Shown here: positions 55,558-64,000 of the stretch, in pieces
How positions within the stretch are numbered: position 1 is the stretch's first letter
Layout of the letters: every line of letters begins with the position of its first letter
Assembly: GCF_050749815.1 (NCBI RefSeq)
Contig: NZ_CP192735.1
Location: 2,852,001 to 2,916,000 of the forward strand
Direction of reading: 5' to 3'
From: Dyella_A sp050749815
GTDB taxonomy: Bacteria; Pseudomonadota; Gammaproteobacteria; Xanthomonadales; Rhodanobacteraceae
Length of the DNA stretch: 64,000 nt
The notes under the pieces: generated by a model
The model's database searches: none
What the model saw: the letters and a program-made list of their open reading frames with translations, nothing else
What the model was told of the DNA's origin: nothing
Program-made: the position numbers and the translations under genes

Positions 55558-58500
55558 GTGACCGACGCTATCCTGAGTCCCGAACTCCCCCCCAGCATCG
55601 CGCCGGCACGTGCGCGCATTGCCGCCGCCTGGCTGCGCGACGAAACCGAGGCCGTGCTCGACCTGCTCGACCAGGCCAGCCTGCCCGACGACGAACGCGA
55701 GCAGGTGGTCGACCGCGCCGCCGCGCTGGTCACCCGCGTGCGGGCGCGCGCCAAGGACCAGAGCGTGGTCGAGTCCTTCATGCGCCAGTACGACCTGTCC
55801 AGCGAGGAAGGCGTGCTGCTGATGTGCGTGGCCGAGGCGCTGCTGCGCATCCCGGACACGCGCACCGCCGACATGCTGATCCGCGACAAGCTCGGCGACG
55901 CGAACTGGCGCAAGCACCTGGGCCGCAGCGAGTCGCTGCTGGTCAACGCCTCCACCTGGGGTTTGCTGCTCACCGGCCAGCTGGTGAACCTGGCCGACAG
56001 CACGCGCAACGATTTCACCGGCGCGCTGCGCCGGTTGGTGGCGCGCATCGGTGAACCGACGATCCGCGTGGCGGTGCGCCAGGCCATGCGCATCATGGGT
56101 CACCAGTTCGTGATGGGGCAGACCATCGACGAGGCTCTGGACCGCTCGGTGAAGAAAGAGAACGCGGCCTATCGCTACTCCTTCGACATGCTCGGCGAAG
56201 CCGCACTCACCGCCGCCGATGCCGAGCGTTACCAGCAGGCCTACCGCGATGCGATCGCCGCGCTCGGCCGACGCGGACCGTTCGCCAGCCACACCGAAGC
56301 GCCCTCGATCTCGGTCAAGCTCTCCGCGCTGTTCCCGCGCTACGAACTGGCGCAACGCGAGCGCGCCCGCAAGGCGCTGGTCGAGAAGCTGCTGGAACTG
56401 GCCCAGTTGTCGATGAAGGCCGGCATCGCGTTGTCCGTGGACGCCGAGGAAGCCGACCGCCTGGAGCTGTCGCTGGACATCATCGGCGAGGTGTTCGCGC
56501 ACCCGTCGCTGGAAGGCTGGAACGGGCTGGGCATCGTGGTGCAGGCCTACGCCAAGCGCACCCCGTTCGTGATCGACTGGGTGGTCGAGATGGCGCTGGC
56601 GCACAACCGGCGCTGGTACGTGCGCCTGGTCAAGGGCGCCTACTGGGACGCCGAGGTGAAGAAGGCGCAGGAGCAGGGCCTGTCCGGCTACCCGGTGTAC
56701 ACGCGCAAGCCGAACACCGACGTGTCGTATCTCGCCTGTGCGCGCCGCCTGTTCGCCGCCGGCAGCCACCTGGTCTACCCGCAGTTCGCCACGCACAATG
56801 CGCACACCATCGCGGCCGTGCATCACATCGCGCAGGGTCGGCCGTTCGAGTTCCAGCGCCTGCACGGCATGGGCACCGATCTCTACGCCGAGGTGATCGG
56901 CCCGAAGGATTTCAACGTGCCCTGCCGCGTCTACGCGCCGGTCGGCACGCACGAAGACCTGCTGCCCTACCTGGTGCGCCGCCTGCTGGAAAACGGCGCC
57001 AACACCAGCTTCGTCAACCGCGTGGTGGACGAGGACATGCCGGCGCGCGAGCTCGTCGCCGACCCGTGCGAAACGGTGCGCGCGTTCGACTCCATCCCCC
57101 ATCCGCGCATCCCGCTGCCGGCCAATCTCTACGGTGAACTTCGGAAGAATTCCATGGGCGTCAACTTTGCCAACGACAACGAACTGATCGCGCTCGCCGA
57201 GGCGGTGAACGCCCACACCGGTCCGTGGACCGCCGGCCCACTGGTGCCCGGCGCCGCGAGCAAGGGCGCGCTGGTAGAGGTCACCGATCCGGCCGACCGT
57301 CGTCGCCGCATCGGCCAGTACCTCGCCGCCGACGACGCCACCGTGGAAAAGGCCCTGGCCAACGCGCACGGCGCGCGCGAACGCTGGAGCAACCTGCCGG
57401 TGGCCAACCGCGCGGCGATGCTCGAGTACGCCGCCGAGCAGCTCGAGGCGCGTCGCGGCGAGTTCATCGCGCTGTGCGTGCGCGAGGCCGGCAAGACGCT
57501 GCCCGACGCGATCGCCGAGATCCGCGAGGCGGCCGACTTCCTGCGCTACTACGCCACCATGGCGCGCCGACTGTTCGCCGAACCGGAAGTGCTGCCCGGC
57601 CCCACCGGCGAGAGCAATCGGCTTTTCCTGCAGGGCCGCGGCGTGTTCGTCGGCATCAGCCCGTGGAACTTCCCGCTGGCGATCTTCGTCGGCCAGGTCA
57701 GCGCCGCGCTGGCCGCCGGCAATCCGGTGATCGCCAAACCGGCCGAGCAGACCAGCCTGATCGGCTACCTCGCCACCCGCCTGCTGCACGAGGCCGGCGT
57801 GCCGGAAGACGTGCTGCAGTTCGTGCCGGGTGACGGCGCCACCGTGGGCGCCGCGCTGACCCGCGACCCGCGCGTGGCCGGCGTGGTGTTCACCGGCTCC
57901 ACCGAAACCGCCTGGGCGATCAACCGCGCGCTGGCCGCGCGCAACGCGCAGATCGCCGCCCTGATCGCCGAGACCGGCGGTCAGAACGCGATGATTGCCG
58001 ACTCCTCGGCACTGCCCGAACAGATCGTCAAGGACGTGATCGCCTCGGCGTTCCAGTCCGCCGGCCAGCGCTGCTCGGCCGCGCGCGTGCTCTACGTGCA
58101 GGACGATATCGCCGACAAGGTGGTCACCATGCTGGCCGGCGCCATGAAGGAGCTGAAGGTGGGCGATCCGGGCCTGCTCTCCACCGACGTGGGCCCGGTG
58201 ATCGACGAGGACGCCAAGGCGATCCTGGTCGAGCACGCCGCGCGCATGGATGCCGAAGCGAAGAAGATCGGCGAAGTGCCGATGGATACGGCGGCCACCG
58301 GCCACGGCACGTTCTTCGCGCCGCGCGCCTACGAGATCCCCTCGCTGTCGGTGCTCACCCGCGAGATCTTCGGCCCGGTGCTGCACGTGATCCGCTGGAA
58401 GGCCAGTGAGCTGGACCGGGTGATCGACGCGATCAACGCCACAGGCTACGGCCTCACGCTGGGCATCCACAGCCGTATCGACGCCACCATCGACTACATC

Positions 58501-58713
58501 AGCCGCAATGCGCGGGTGGGCAACTGCTACGTCAACCGCAACCAGATCGGCGCGGTGGTCGGCGTGCAGCCGTTCGGCGGTGAAGGCCTGTCCGGCACCG
58601 GCCCGAAGGCCGGCGGTCCGCACTACCTGCTGCGTTTCGCCGGCGAGCGCACGCTGACCATCAACACCACCGCCGCCGGCGGCAACGCCTCGCTGCTGAC
58701 CATCGGCGAGTAA
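55558..58713 (+). CDS. putA: Bifunctional proline dehydrogenase / glutamate-semialdehyde dehydrogenase
   Basis: Oxidises proline to glutamate in two steps, feeding electrons to quinone. The 1051 residues contain a proline dehydrogenase barrel (about 90-460, SISVKLSALFPRYE, RLVKGAYWDAEVK, YPQFATHNAHT) and an aldehyde dehydrogenase domain (about 540-1000: GISPWNFPLAIF, FTGSTETAW, ETGGQNAMI, catalytic Cys839 in GQRCSAA). There is no N-terminal ribbon-helix-helix DNA-binding domain, so unlike E. coli PutA it should not repress its own gene. GTG 55558 is preferred because an upstream ATG at 55507 overlaps the -10 element. Confidence 0.96.
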   Translation: MTDAILSPELPPSIAPARARIAAAWLRDETEAVLDLLDQASLPDDEREQVVDRAAALVTRVRARAKDQSVVESFMRQYDLSSEEGVLLMCVAEALLRIPDTRTADMLIRDKLGDANWRKHLGRSESLLVNASTWGLLLTGQLVNLADSTRNDFTGALRRLVARIGEPTIRVAVRQAMRIMGHQFVMGQTIDEALDRSVKKENAAYRYSFDMLGEAALTAADAERYQQAYRDAIAALGRRGPFASHTEAPSISVKLSALFPRYELAQRERARKALVEKLLELAQLSMKAGIALSVDAEEADRLELSLDIIGEVFAHPSLEGWNGLGIVVQAYAKRTPFVIDWVVEMALAHNRRWYVRLVKGAYWDAEVKKAQEQGLSGYPVYTRKPNTDVSYLACARRLFAAGSHLVYPQFATHNAHTIAAVHHIAQGRPFEFQRLHGMGTDLYAEVIGPKDFNVPCRVYAPVGTHEDLLPYLVRRLLENGANTSFVNRVVDEDMPARELVADPCETVRAFDSIPHPRIPLPANLYGELRKNSMGVNFANDNELIALAEAVNAHTGPWTAGPLVPGAASKGALVEVTDPADRRRRIGQYLAADDATVEKALANAHGARERWSNLPVANRAAMLEYAAEQLEARRGEFIALCVREAGKTLPDAIAEIREAADFLRYYATMARRLFAEPEVLPGPTGESNRLFLQGRGVFVGISPWNFPLAIFVGQVSAALAAGNPVIAKPAEQTSLIGYLATRLLHEAGVPEDVLQFVPGDGATVGAALTRDPRVAGVVFTGSTETAWAINRALAARNAQIAALIAETGGQNAMIADSSALPEQIVKDVIASAFQSAGQRCSAARVLYVQDDIADKVVTMLAGAMKELKVGDPGLLSTDVGPVIDEDAKAILVEHAARMDAEAKKIGEVPMDTAATGHGTFFAPRAYEIPSLSVLTREIFGPVLHVIRWKASELDRVIDAINATGYGLTLGIHSRIDATIDYISRNARVGNCYVNRNQIGAVVGVQPFGGEGLSGTGPKAGGPHYLLRFAGERTLTINTTAAGGNASLLTIGE

Positions 58714-58728
58714 ATCGGCCCCAGGGCC

Positions 58729-58750
58729 GGGCGGCGGGATGCCGCCGCCC
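58729..58750 (+). other. Hairpin between putA and the aldehyde dehydrogenase gene
   Basis: GGGCGGCGG-GATG-CCGCCGCCC is a perfect 9-bp stem 16 bases after the putA stop. It has no T-run and may be a weak transcript end or stability element. Confidence 0.5.
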
Positions 58751-58820
58751 GCGCGCACGAACGCTGAGCTGTGCCACCATCGCCGGACGTTTTCGACCCA
58801 CGACGCGTCCGGGGGTAAGC

Positions 58821-60230
58821 ATGACCTCAGCCAGCGACCTCTCCGATCTGCTCGTGCGCCAGCGCGAGGCGCACGGCCAGGACCCGATGTCGGCCTGGCC
58901 CGTCCGCGCTGCGCGACTGCGCGCACTCGACACGCTGATCCGTCAGCACCGCGGCGAGATCGCCGACGCTATCCACGCCGACTTCGGCTGCCGCCCGCGC
59001 GAGGAAACCGACCTGCTGGAGGTGTTTCCCAGCCTGTCGGCGATCCGCCACGCATTGGCCCATGGCAAGCGCTGGATGCGCCCGCGGCACCGGCTCGCCG
59101 ATCTGGCCTTCTTGCCCGCACGCACCGAGCTGCGGCCGCAGCCGCTGGGCGTGGTGGGCATCATCGTGCCGTGGAACTACCCGCTTTACCTGGCCGTGGG
59201 CCCGCTGGTGGACGCCCTGGCGGCGGGCAACCGCGCCATGGTGAAGATGAGCGAGTACACGCCGCGGTTCTCCAGCCTGTTCGCCGATCTGGTCGCCCGC
59301 CACTTCCCGCGCGAGGAGGTGGCCGTGATCAACGGCGACGCGGAAGTGGCGCAGGCGTTCTCCGCGCTGCCGTTCGACCACCTGCTGTTCACCGGCTCCA
59401 CCGCCGTGGGCCGGCACGTGATGCGTGCAGCGTCGGCCAATCTCACCCCGGTGACGCTGGAGCTCGGCGGCAAGTCGCCGGCGATCATCGGGCCGAACGC
59501 GGATTTCCCGCGCGCCGTCGAGCGCATCGTGTTCGGCAAGCTGGTCAACGCCGGACAGACCTGCATCGCGCCGGACTACGTGCTGCTGCCGCGCAATCGC
59601 GTGGGCGATTTCACCAGCGCCGCGCGCGCCGCGGTGGCGCGCTTCTACCCCGATATCGCCGGCAACGGCCAGTACGCCAGCATCATTTCCGATCGCCAGC
59701 ACGAGCGGCTATGCGCCTTGCGCGACCAGGCGATCGCCGCCGGCGCGCGCGCCGAGGTGCTGGGCAATGGCAGCGATCCCAAGCAGCCGCGGCGGCTGCT
59801 GCCGACCTTGCTCACCGGCGTGCGCGACGACATGGCGGTGATGCAGGAGGAGATCTTCGGCCCGCTGCTGCCGGTGGTCACCTACGACACGCTCGACGAC
59901 GCGATCGCCTACGTCTCGGCGCGGCCCCATCCGCTGGCGCTGTACCTGTTCGAGCGCGACCGCGGCGCGGTCGAGAAAGTGCTCACCCGCACCATCGCCG
60001 GTGGCGTGACGGTGAATGACACGCTGTACCACATCGCCCAGCACCATCTGCCGTTCGGCGGCGTGGGGCCGTCGGGCAGCGGCGGGTACCACGGGGAAGC
60101 CGGCTTTCGCACGTTCTCGCATCTCAAGCCGGTGTTCCGACAGGCGCGCCTCAACGGCACCGGCCTGCTCAATCCGCCCTACGGCGCGCGTTTCCGCCGG
60201 CTGCTCGACCTGCTCCTGCAGCGCGCCTGA
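58821..60230 (+). CDS. Coniferyl-aldehyde-dehydrogenase-like aldehyde dehydrogenase
   Basis: A 469-residue NAD(P)-dependent aldehyde dehydrogenase. It has IIVPWNYPLYLAV, the cofactor loop FTGSTAVGRHV, catalytic Glu214 in TLELGGKSP and Cys248 in NAGQTCIAPDY, and the late motif LPFGGVGPSGSGGYHGE. Its length without extra domains and the QTCIAPDY context match the class 3-like group that includes coniferyl aldehyde dehydrogenase (CalB). The true substrate, whether aromatic or fatty aldehyde, is uncertain. It follows putA after about 107 bp. Confidence 0.88.
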   Translation: MTSASDLSDLLVRQREAHGQDPMSAWPVRAARLRALDTLIRQHRGEIADAIHADFGCRPREETDLLEVFPSLSAIRHALAHGKRWMRPRHRLADLAFLPARTELRPQPLGVVGIIVPWNYPLYLAVGPLVDALAAGNRAMVKMSEYTPRFSSLFADLVARHFPREEVAVINGDAEVAQAFSALPFDHLLFTGSTAVGRHVMRAASANLTPVTLELGGKSPAIIGPNADFPRAVERIVFGKLVNAGQTCIAPDYVLLPRNRVGDFTSAARAAVARFYPDIAGNGQYASIISDRQHERLCALRDQAIAAGARAEVLGNGSDPKQPRRLLPTLLTGVRDDMAVMQEEIFGPLLPVVTYDTLDDAIAYVSARPHPLALYLFERDRGAVEKVLTRTIAGGVTVNDTLYHIAQHHLPFGGVGPSGSGGYHGEAGFRTFSHLKPVFRQARLNGTGLLNPPYGARFRRLLDLLLQRA

Positions 60231-60250
60231 TCAACCGATCGCCAGGCACA

Positions 60251-60284
60251 AAAAAACCTCCCCGCTCGCGCGGGGAGGTTCTTG
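60251..60284. terminator. Intrinsic terminator between the aldehyde dehydrogenase gene and fadL
   Basis: AACCTCCCCGC-TCGC-GCGGGGAGGTT is a perfect 11-bp stem preceded by a run of A, which is a T-run on the minus strand. It best serves the fadL-like gene but may stop both. Confidence 0.85.
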
Positions 60285-60305
60285 TGTTGCGGCGCCGGCG
60301 GCGGC

Positions 60306-61802
60306 TTAGAACTTGTAGACCGCCGAGAGGCTCAGCAGGTTGCCGTAGTCGTCGAAATTGCCGGTGACTACGTCGCCCGTGGAGCTGGTGCTGTTGATGT
60401 GCGCCTGGTTCACGAAGATGTGCGCATACGAGGCGTTGATCTCGAAGTGCTCGCTCGCCTTGTAGCCGATGCCCACGGTGGCCAGCTTGCGGGTGGAGTC
60501 GGGCACGCGCACGTCGCGCACGCTGTTGTAGGTCGGCGAGGTGTCCACCGCGATACCGGCGCGCAGGGTGACCTTGTCATTGAGGTAGTAGTCGCCGCCG
60601 ATCGAGGCGTAAACCGTGTTGCGCCAGTTGAACTCCTCGACGCTGTCCGGCTGCGTGTTGCCGTACTTCACGCGCAGCTCCTTGAACACGTCCCACTTGG
60701 TGTAGGCGAAGTCGATGCCCAGGCCAAACTTCTCCGCCTGATGCCAGTAGCTGGCGCTGATCACCGCCGGGGTGGTGAAGTTGGCGGTGCCGGTGGTGTT
60801 GGAGAACGGCAGCTGTTGGGCCAGAGTCGGGTTTGACTGCAGCAGCAAGTCGTAGCCGGCGGTGGTGGTGAAGTTGCCGGTGCCGCTGAGCTTGTGGCTG
60901 ATCTTGGAGCGGTAGTTCAGCGCGAACTTGTCGTTCGGCGTGAGCTTCCAGAAACCACCGACCTGGTAGCCGTAACCCCAGTCGTCGCCCTTGATGCGGG
61001 CATAGCCGTCGACGCCCTGCGGCGTCAGAGCAGCCACGCCGGCGGCCGCGGCCTGACCCTGCTGCACGGCAGCCTGGATCATCGCCGCACCCTGCGCCGG
61101 CGGAATCTGACCGGCAGCGATGGCCGCCTGGATCTGCGCCACGCCCGCAGCAGTCTGCGCGCCGATACCCTGCTGCACCTGCAGGCCAACCGCGTTGAAG
61201 TTGATCGCGCTGGTTAGCTCGGCCGAGGTGCGCTGGGCAATCGCGCTCACGCCCAGGGCGAAGTTGTCGCTGACGTCGAACGACGCCGACAGCGTGGCGT
61301 CGAGCGACTGGAACTTGGACTTGATGCCGTTGTAGCGGCCGACCCAGTCACGGTCGTATTCGGTCTGGAAACCGAACGGCACCGAGAAGCCGGCGCCGAT
61401 GTGCACCTTGTCCGACACCTTGGTGGCGAAGAACAGCGCGGGTACCGGCAGCGTGGTGCCGGCGTCGCCGCCGTTGCCACCGCTGATCGGGCGTTGGATC
61501 GCGTCGTGTGCGCTGCCGTGGAACTTGGCGCTGAAGTTGATGGCGGTGACATCCGCCTGGAAATACGTGCCATCCAGCTCGCTCATAGCGGCCGGGTTGT
61601 TCGCCACCACCGAGACGTCGCCGCCAGCGGTCGCCGAACCGGCGTAGGCGCGGCCCAGGCCCTTGGCGCTGTTTTCCTTGAGCTGGAACGCACTGGCGTG
61701 AGCGGCGTTGGGCGCCACCAGGGCGCCGGCAATGGCCAGGCTCAGCGCGCCAAACGCGAGCGGCCGGGCGGCTGCCTTGAAGGGACGGATGGACATCTGC
61801 AT
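60306..61802 (-). CDS. FadL/OmpP1-family outer-membrane transport protein
   Basis: Outer-membrane long-chain fatty acid or hydrophobic-compound channel, 498 residues. The signal peptide ends near residue 36 (AAHAS); the mature start AFQLKENSAKGLGRAYAG and VSVVANNPAAMSEL are the FadL hatch and NPA signature. The barrel ends LLSLSAVYKF with a terminal Phe. An Ala/Gln-rich stretch of about 50 residues (roughly 215-265) is inserted in one loop. ATG 61802 has AGGAG seven bases upstream. It is transcribed alone and ends at a strong terminator. Confidence 0.93.
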   Translation of the reverse strand: MQMSIRPFKAAARPLAFGALSLAIAGALVAPNAAHASAFQLKENSAKGLGRAYAGSATAGGDVSVVANNPAAMSELDGTYFQADVTAINFSAKFHGSAHDAIQRPISGGNGGDAGTTLPVPALFFATKVSDKVHIGAGFSVPFGFQTEYDRDWVGRYNGIKSKFQSLDATLSASFDVSDNFALGVSAIAQRTSAELTSAINFNAVGLQVQQGIGAQTAAGVAQIQAAIAAGQIPPAQGAAMIQAAVQQGQAAAAGVAALTPQGVDGYARIKGDDWGYGYQVGGFWKLTPNDKFALNYRSKISHKLSGTGNFTTTAGYDLLLQSNPTLAQQLPFSNTTGTANFTTPAVISASYWHQAEKFGLGIDFAYTKWDVFKELRVKYGNTQPDSVEEFNWRNTVYASIGGDYYLNDKVTLRAGIAVDTSPTYNSVRDVRVPDSTRKLATVGIGYKASEHFEINASYAHIFVNQAHINSTSSTGDVVTGNFDDYGNLLSLSAVYKF

Positions 61803-62062
61803 CGGTGGCTCCTGCTGGTCGTGAATGCGGCTCGGGACGAGTAGCGGAGACACCCGGCGTGGTTGTTTTCATACGCGCGTTTGATGTCCCCGCGCGGCAC
61901 TGTGCCGACTGGTCGCCGGCCATTGCAAGTGCGGTTGCAGCAAAAAATAAACATCCGTGTGCTACCCGAACGGCGAGCGGCACGGCTGGCCGCGGTGGGA
62001 CACGCTGATAAGCTTCCCCCGCCGCCACGCGCGGCATTCCCATCCCGCACCACGGTCGATCG

Positions 62063-62356
62063 ATGCATTGCTACATCTACGCCAGCCTGCGCAAAGCCGA
62101 CAGCTACCTGTGGCTGGCCGAGCGCGACGCCTTCGCCAGCCTGCCCGCCGAGCTGACCGAGCTGCTCGGGCCGCTGCGCCTGGCGATGGAGCTCGAGCTG
62201 GAAGCGCATCGCAAGCTGCCGCATGAGGATGCCGCGCAAGTGCTCGAGCATCTGCGCAGCCGCGGCTGGCACCTGCAGTTGCCTCCGGCCCAGCGCCTGG
62301 CGAGCGCCAACCATCTCGCCTACGGCCACGCCCCCAGCGACGGCCAGGCGCGCTGA
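62063..62356 (+). CDS. YcgL-domain protein
   Basis: A 97-residue cytoplasmic protein of the YcgL family. It begins MHCYIYASLRKADSYLWLAE and contains LEHLRSRGWHLQLPP, both family hallmarks. No biochemical function is established. No clear ribosome binding site precedes ATG 62063. The 260 bp between it and fadL contain no other gene that I can support. Confidence 0.9.
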   Translation: MHCYIYASLRKADSYLWLAERDAFASLPAELTELLGPLRLAMELELEAHRKLPHEDAAQVLEHLRSRGWHLQLPPAQRLASANHLAYGHAPSDGQAR

Positions 62357-62418
62357 GCGCGCGCTCCGAAAAAAGCGCCGGTTAACGCCGGGTTACCGTC
62401 TGCTTCTTCTCCGATTTC

Positions 62419-62424
62419 TATACT
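62419..62424 (+). promoter_or_regulatory. Possible -10 element giving a leaderless mRNA
   Basis: TATACT lies six bases before the ATG of the ankyrin-repeat gene. If used as a -10 hexamer, transcription would start at or next to the A of ATG. No good -35 element at 17 bases is seen and there is no ribosome binding site, both compatible with this idea but not proof. Confidence 0.4.
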
Positions 62425-62430
62425 CGCCCC

Positions 62431-64000
62431 ATGACCGAGCCCAAACTGCGTCGCCGCCCGCCTCCCCTCCTGCAAGCACTGGCCTGGTTCGTTCCCGGAT
62501 GGGTCGCCGTCGCAATTGCCGCCGCCAGCACGCACCCGCTGGTGCTGATTCCGCTGCTGCTGGCCAATGCGCTCACCATGGCCGCGGTCTGCCACGCCAT
62601 CGGCTTCGATCCCGAACCGCGCTTCGGCCGCACCGTGCTGCGCCGGGGCGCCGCGCACCTGGTGATGTTCAGCACGTACGTGGCAGTGGTGTTCGTATTG
62701 ATCGCCTGGCCGCTGCTGCGCCTGAGCCAAGCCCCCAGTCTGAGCGGCGCGCTGCTGCTGGCCGCGGCGCTGGTGATCGCGCTCACCCTGCTGTGGCGGC
62801 TGTGGCCGGCGTTCGGGCTGGTGTTCGTTTGGGATGACGCCTATCCGGCGCAGAGCGACGGTTCGTGGATCTTCACCGCCACCGCGCGCAGCATTGCGTT
62901 CGGGCGTCACCTGTCGCGCGAGGAGCGCTTCTTCACCCACTTCCTGCCGGCGGCATTTTCGCTGCTGGTGCTGGCCTTCGTCGCACTCGCCCTCACCGGC
63001 CTGTATGGCGTGCTGCCGCAGGAGATGCGCACCGCCGCGATGGGGCTGTATGGGCTGGTGCTGATGCCGCTGGGTTGCCTGGTGATCGCCAACCGCACCC
63101 TGCGCGCCCTGCTGTGCGAGCGGCATCGGCCGCGCCTGGGCAACGGTGGCAGCTCCGTCGCGCGTCCGCCCGCCGCGCCGTTGACCGAGGCCGAGCGCAC
63201 CGCCGGCACGCCGGAGCAGGCCGCCGCGCTGCTGGCAGCGATCCGCGAGGCCGATGTGGAGAGGGCGCTGGCCCTGGTCGAAGCCGGCGCCGATCCGAAT
63301 ACCGCCCCGCAGCCGGACGATCGCGACCAGCGCCCCGCCTTGCTGCTGGCCGCGCTGCTGCCGGACACCCGTCTGCTGCGCGCACTGATCGCCCGCGGCG
63401 CCGACGTCAATCGCAGCGCAGGCGGGCTCACCGCCCTGCTCGCCGCCACGCGCGACAGCCTGCAAGGCCGCGCCGAGGCGGTGATGACGCTGATCTCCAA
63501 CGGCGCCAATCCGCTGGTGACCGACGCCGAGGGCAACACCGCGCTGCACGGCGCCGTGCTCAGCGACGAACCGATCGTGGCGGCGATGCTGCTCGACGCT
63601 GGCGCCGACCTCAACGCCGTCAACCGCGCCGGTCTCACGCCGCTGGCCACCGCCTGCCGCGCGGCCAACTGGACGCTGGCGAAGTTCCTGCTCGAACGCG
63701 GCGCCAAGACCCAGCTGGCCGACACCGAGCCGGCGCTGGTCGCCGCGGCCAGCCTCGCCGACGACGATCCGCAAGGCGTCCGTCTGCTGCTCAAGCACCG
63801 CGCCGCGATCAACGCGGTGGACGCGCGCCAGCGCAGCGCCCTGATGACCGCGGCCGCCGAAGGTCACGAAGAGATCGCGCGCGCGCTGCGCGCCGCGGGC
63901 GCCGAGGTGAACCTGGTCGATCAGCACGGCAGCACCGCCCTGATGGAAGCGGCCCGCGCCGGTGCGGTGGGCATCGTGCAGTTGCTCGCCCAGGCCGAGC
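62431..64000 (+). CDS. Ankyrin-repeat membrane protein (partial, runs off the right edge)
   Basis: An open frame of at least 523 codons that continues past the window. Residues 1-215 hold about five membrane helices, beginning ALAWFVPGWVAVAIAAAS. From about residue 245 there are at least six ankyrin-type repeats of about 33 residues (VERALALVEAGADPN, LLRALIARGADVNRS, NTALHGAVLSDEPIVAAML, RSALMTAAAEGHEEIARAL). Topology and partner are unknown; a cytoplasmic repeat domain tethered to the inner membrane is likely. The 5' end carries a possible leaderless promoter. Confidence 0.85.
   Translation, partial: MTEPKLRRRPPPLLQALAWFVPGWVAVAIAAASTHPLVLIPLLLANALTMAAVCHAIGFDPEPRFGRTVLRRGAAHLVMFSTYVAVVFVLIAWPLLRLSQAPSLSGALLLAAALVIALTLLWRLWPAFGLVFVWDDAYPAQSDGSWIFTATARSIAFGRHLSREERFFTHFLPAAFSLLVLAFVALALTGLYGVLPQEMRTAAMGLYGLVLMPLGCLVIANRTLRALLCERHRPRLGNGGSSVARPPAAPLTEAERTAGTPEQAAALLAAIREADVERALALVEAGADPNTAPQPDDRDQRPALLLAALLPDTRLLRALIARGADVNRSAGGLTALLAATRDSLQGRAEAVMTLISNGANPLVTDAEGNTALHGAVLSDEPIVAAMLLDAGADLNAVNRAGLTPLATACRAANWTLAKFLLERGAKTQLADTEPALVAAASLADDDPQGVRLLLKHRAAINAVDARQRSALMTAAAEGHEEIARALRAAGAEVNLVDQHGSTALMEAARAGAVGIVQLLAQAE

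Noticed and set aside
55180..58926. A minus-strand open frame of more than 1200 codons opposite putA
   Set aside because: It is the antisense shadow of putA caused by high GC at third positions; composition is Arg/His/Gly-rich and no domain is visible.
1..64000. CRISPR arrays, tRNA/rRNA genes, intact insertion sequences or prophage genes
   Set aside because: No regularly spaced direct repeats, no cloverleaf-like segment, and no transposase, integrase or phage structural gene was seen on either strand.

Overview
The window is a GC-rich (roughly two-thirds G+C), densely coded chromosomal segment. Gene content and order point to the Xanthomonadales, most likely Rhodanobacteraceae (Rhodanobacter/Dyella/Frateuria type). 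The pointers are engB-cytochrome c4-dsbA-phosphodiesterase synteny, tsaD divergent from rpsU, an aa3 oxidase cluster with DUF2244 and DUF2909 partners, a short PutA without a DNA-binding domain, and a coniferyl-aldehyde-dehydrogenase-like gene. The taxonomic call is inference from family resemblance. No tRNA, rRNA, CRISPR array, prophage or intact insertion sequence was seen.

Layout. 0-9.3 kb: ribosome-assembly GTPase EngB, cytochrome c4, two tandem DsbA lipoproteins, an endonuclease/phosphatase-fold protein, a small membrane protein, a membrane-anchored GH17 glucanase, lytic transglycosylase Slt and an NDUFA9-like dehydrogenase. 9.3-18.5 kb: periplasmic trehalase, CCA-adding enzyme, an LTA-synthase-like membrane enzyme, VanZ, a MidA methyltransferase, and a TonB-dependent receptor with a Zur-like operator. 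18.6-25.8 kb: an EcsC-like protein, pteridine reductase, an apparently inserted LprI-like gene, and a minus-strand block holding folB, folK, a YbdG-type mechanosensitive channel and tsaD. 25.8-35 kb: rpsU, yqeY, DUF1328, an S41 peptidase, dnaG with an in-frame palindromic insertion, dedA, a secreted PHP-type metallohydrolase and a bile-acid:sodium symporter-like protein. 35-39 kb: mgtA with a downstream outer-membrane-like gene and a structured leader carrying a 57-codon ORF. 39-50.5 kb: a co-directional run from SURF1, a SCO-like protein, heme A and heme O synthases, through a two-component system, to a heavy-metal RND efflux operon. 50.5-55.5 kb: the aa3 oxidase structural operon (DUF2244, ctaC, ctaD, a 40-residue protein, ctaE). 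55.5-64 kb: putA, an aldehyde dehydrogenase, FadL, YcgL and an ankyrin-repeat membrane protein cut by the window edge.

How the genes work together. The respiratory theme is strongest. Cytochrome c4 can feed electrons to the aa3 oxidase, whose heme A is made by ctaB/ctaA and whose assembly is helped by SURF1 and the SCO-like protein. The metal RND system sits directly downstream in the same direction, which suggests but does not prove a copper link. Folate genes (pteridine reductase, folB, folK) cluster between 19.5 and 24.6 kb. The most unusual sequence-level signals are the structured mgtA leader, the palindromic in-frame insertion in dnaG, two REP-pair elements whose GTAGGAGC edge supplies a neighbour's stop codon, a duplicated 21-bp edge flanking the LprI segment, and the Zur-like palindrome.
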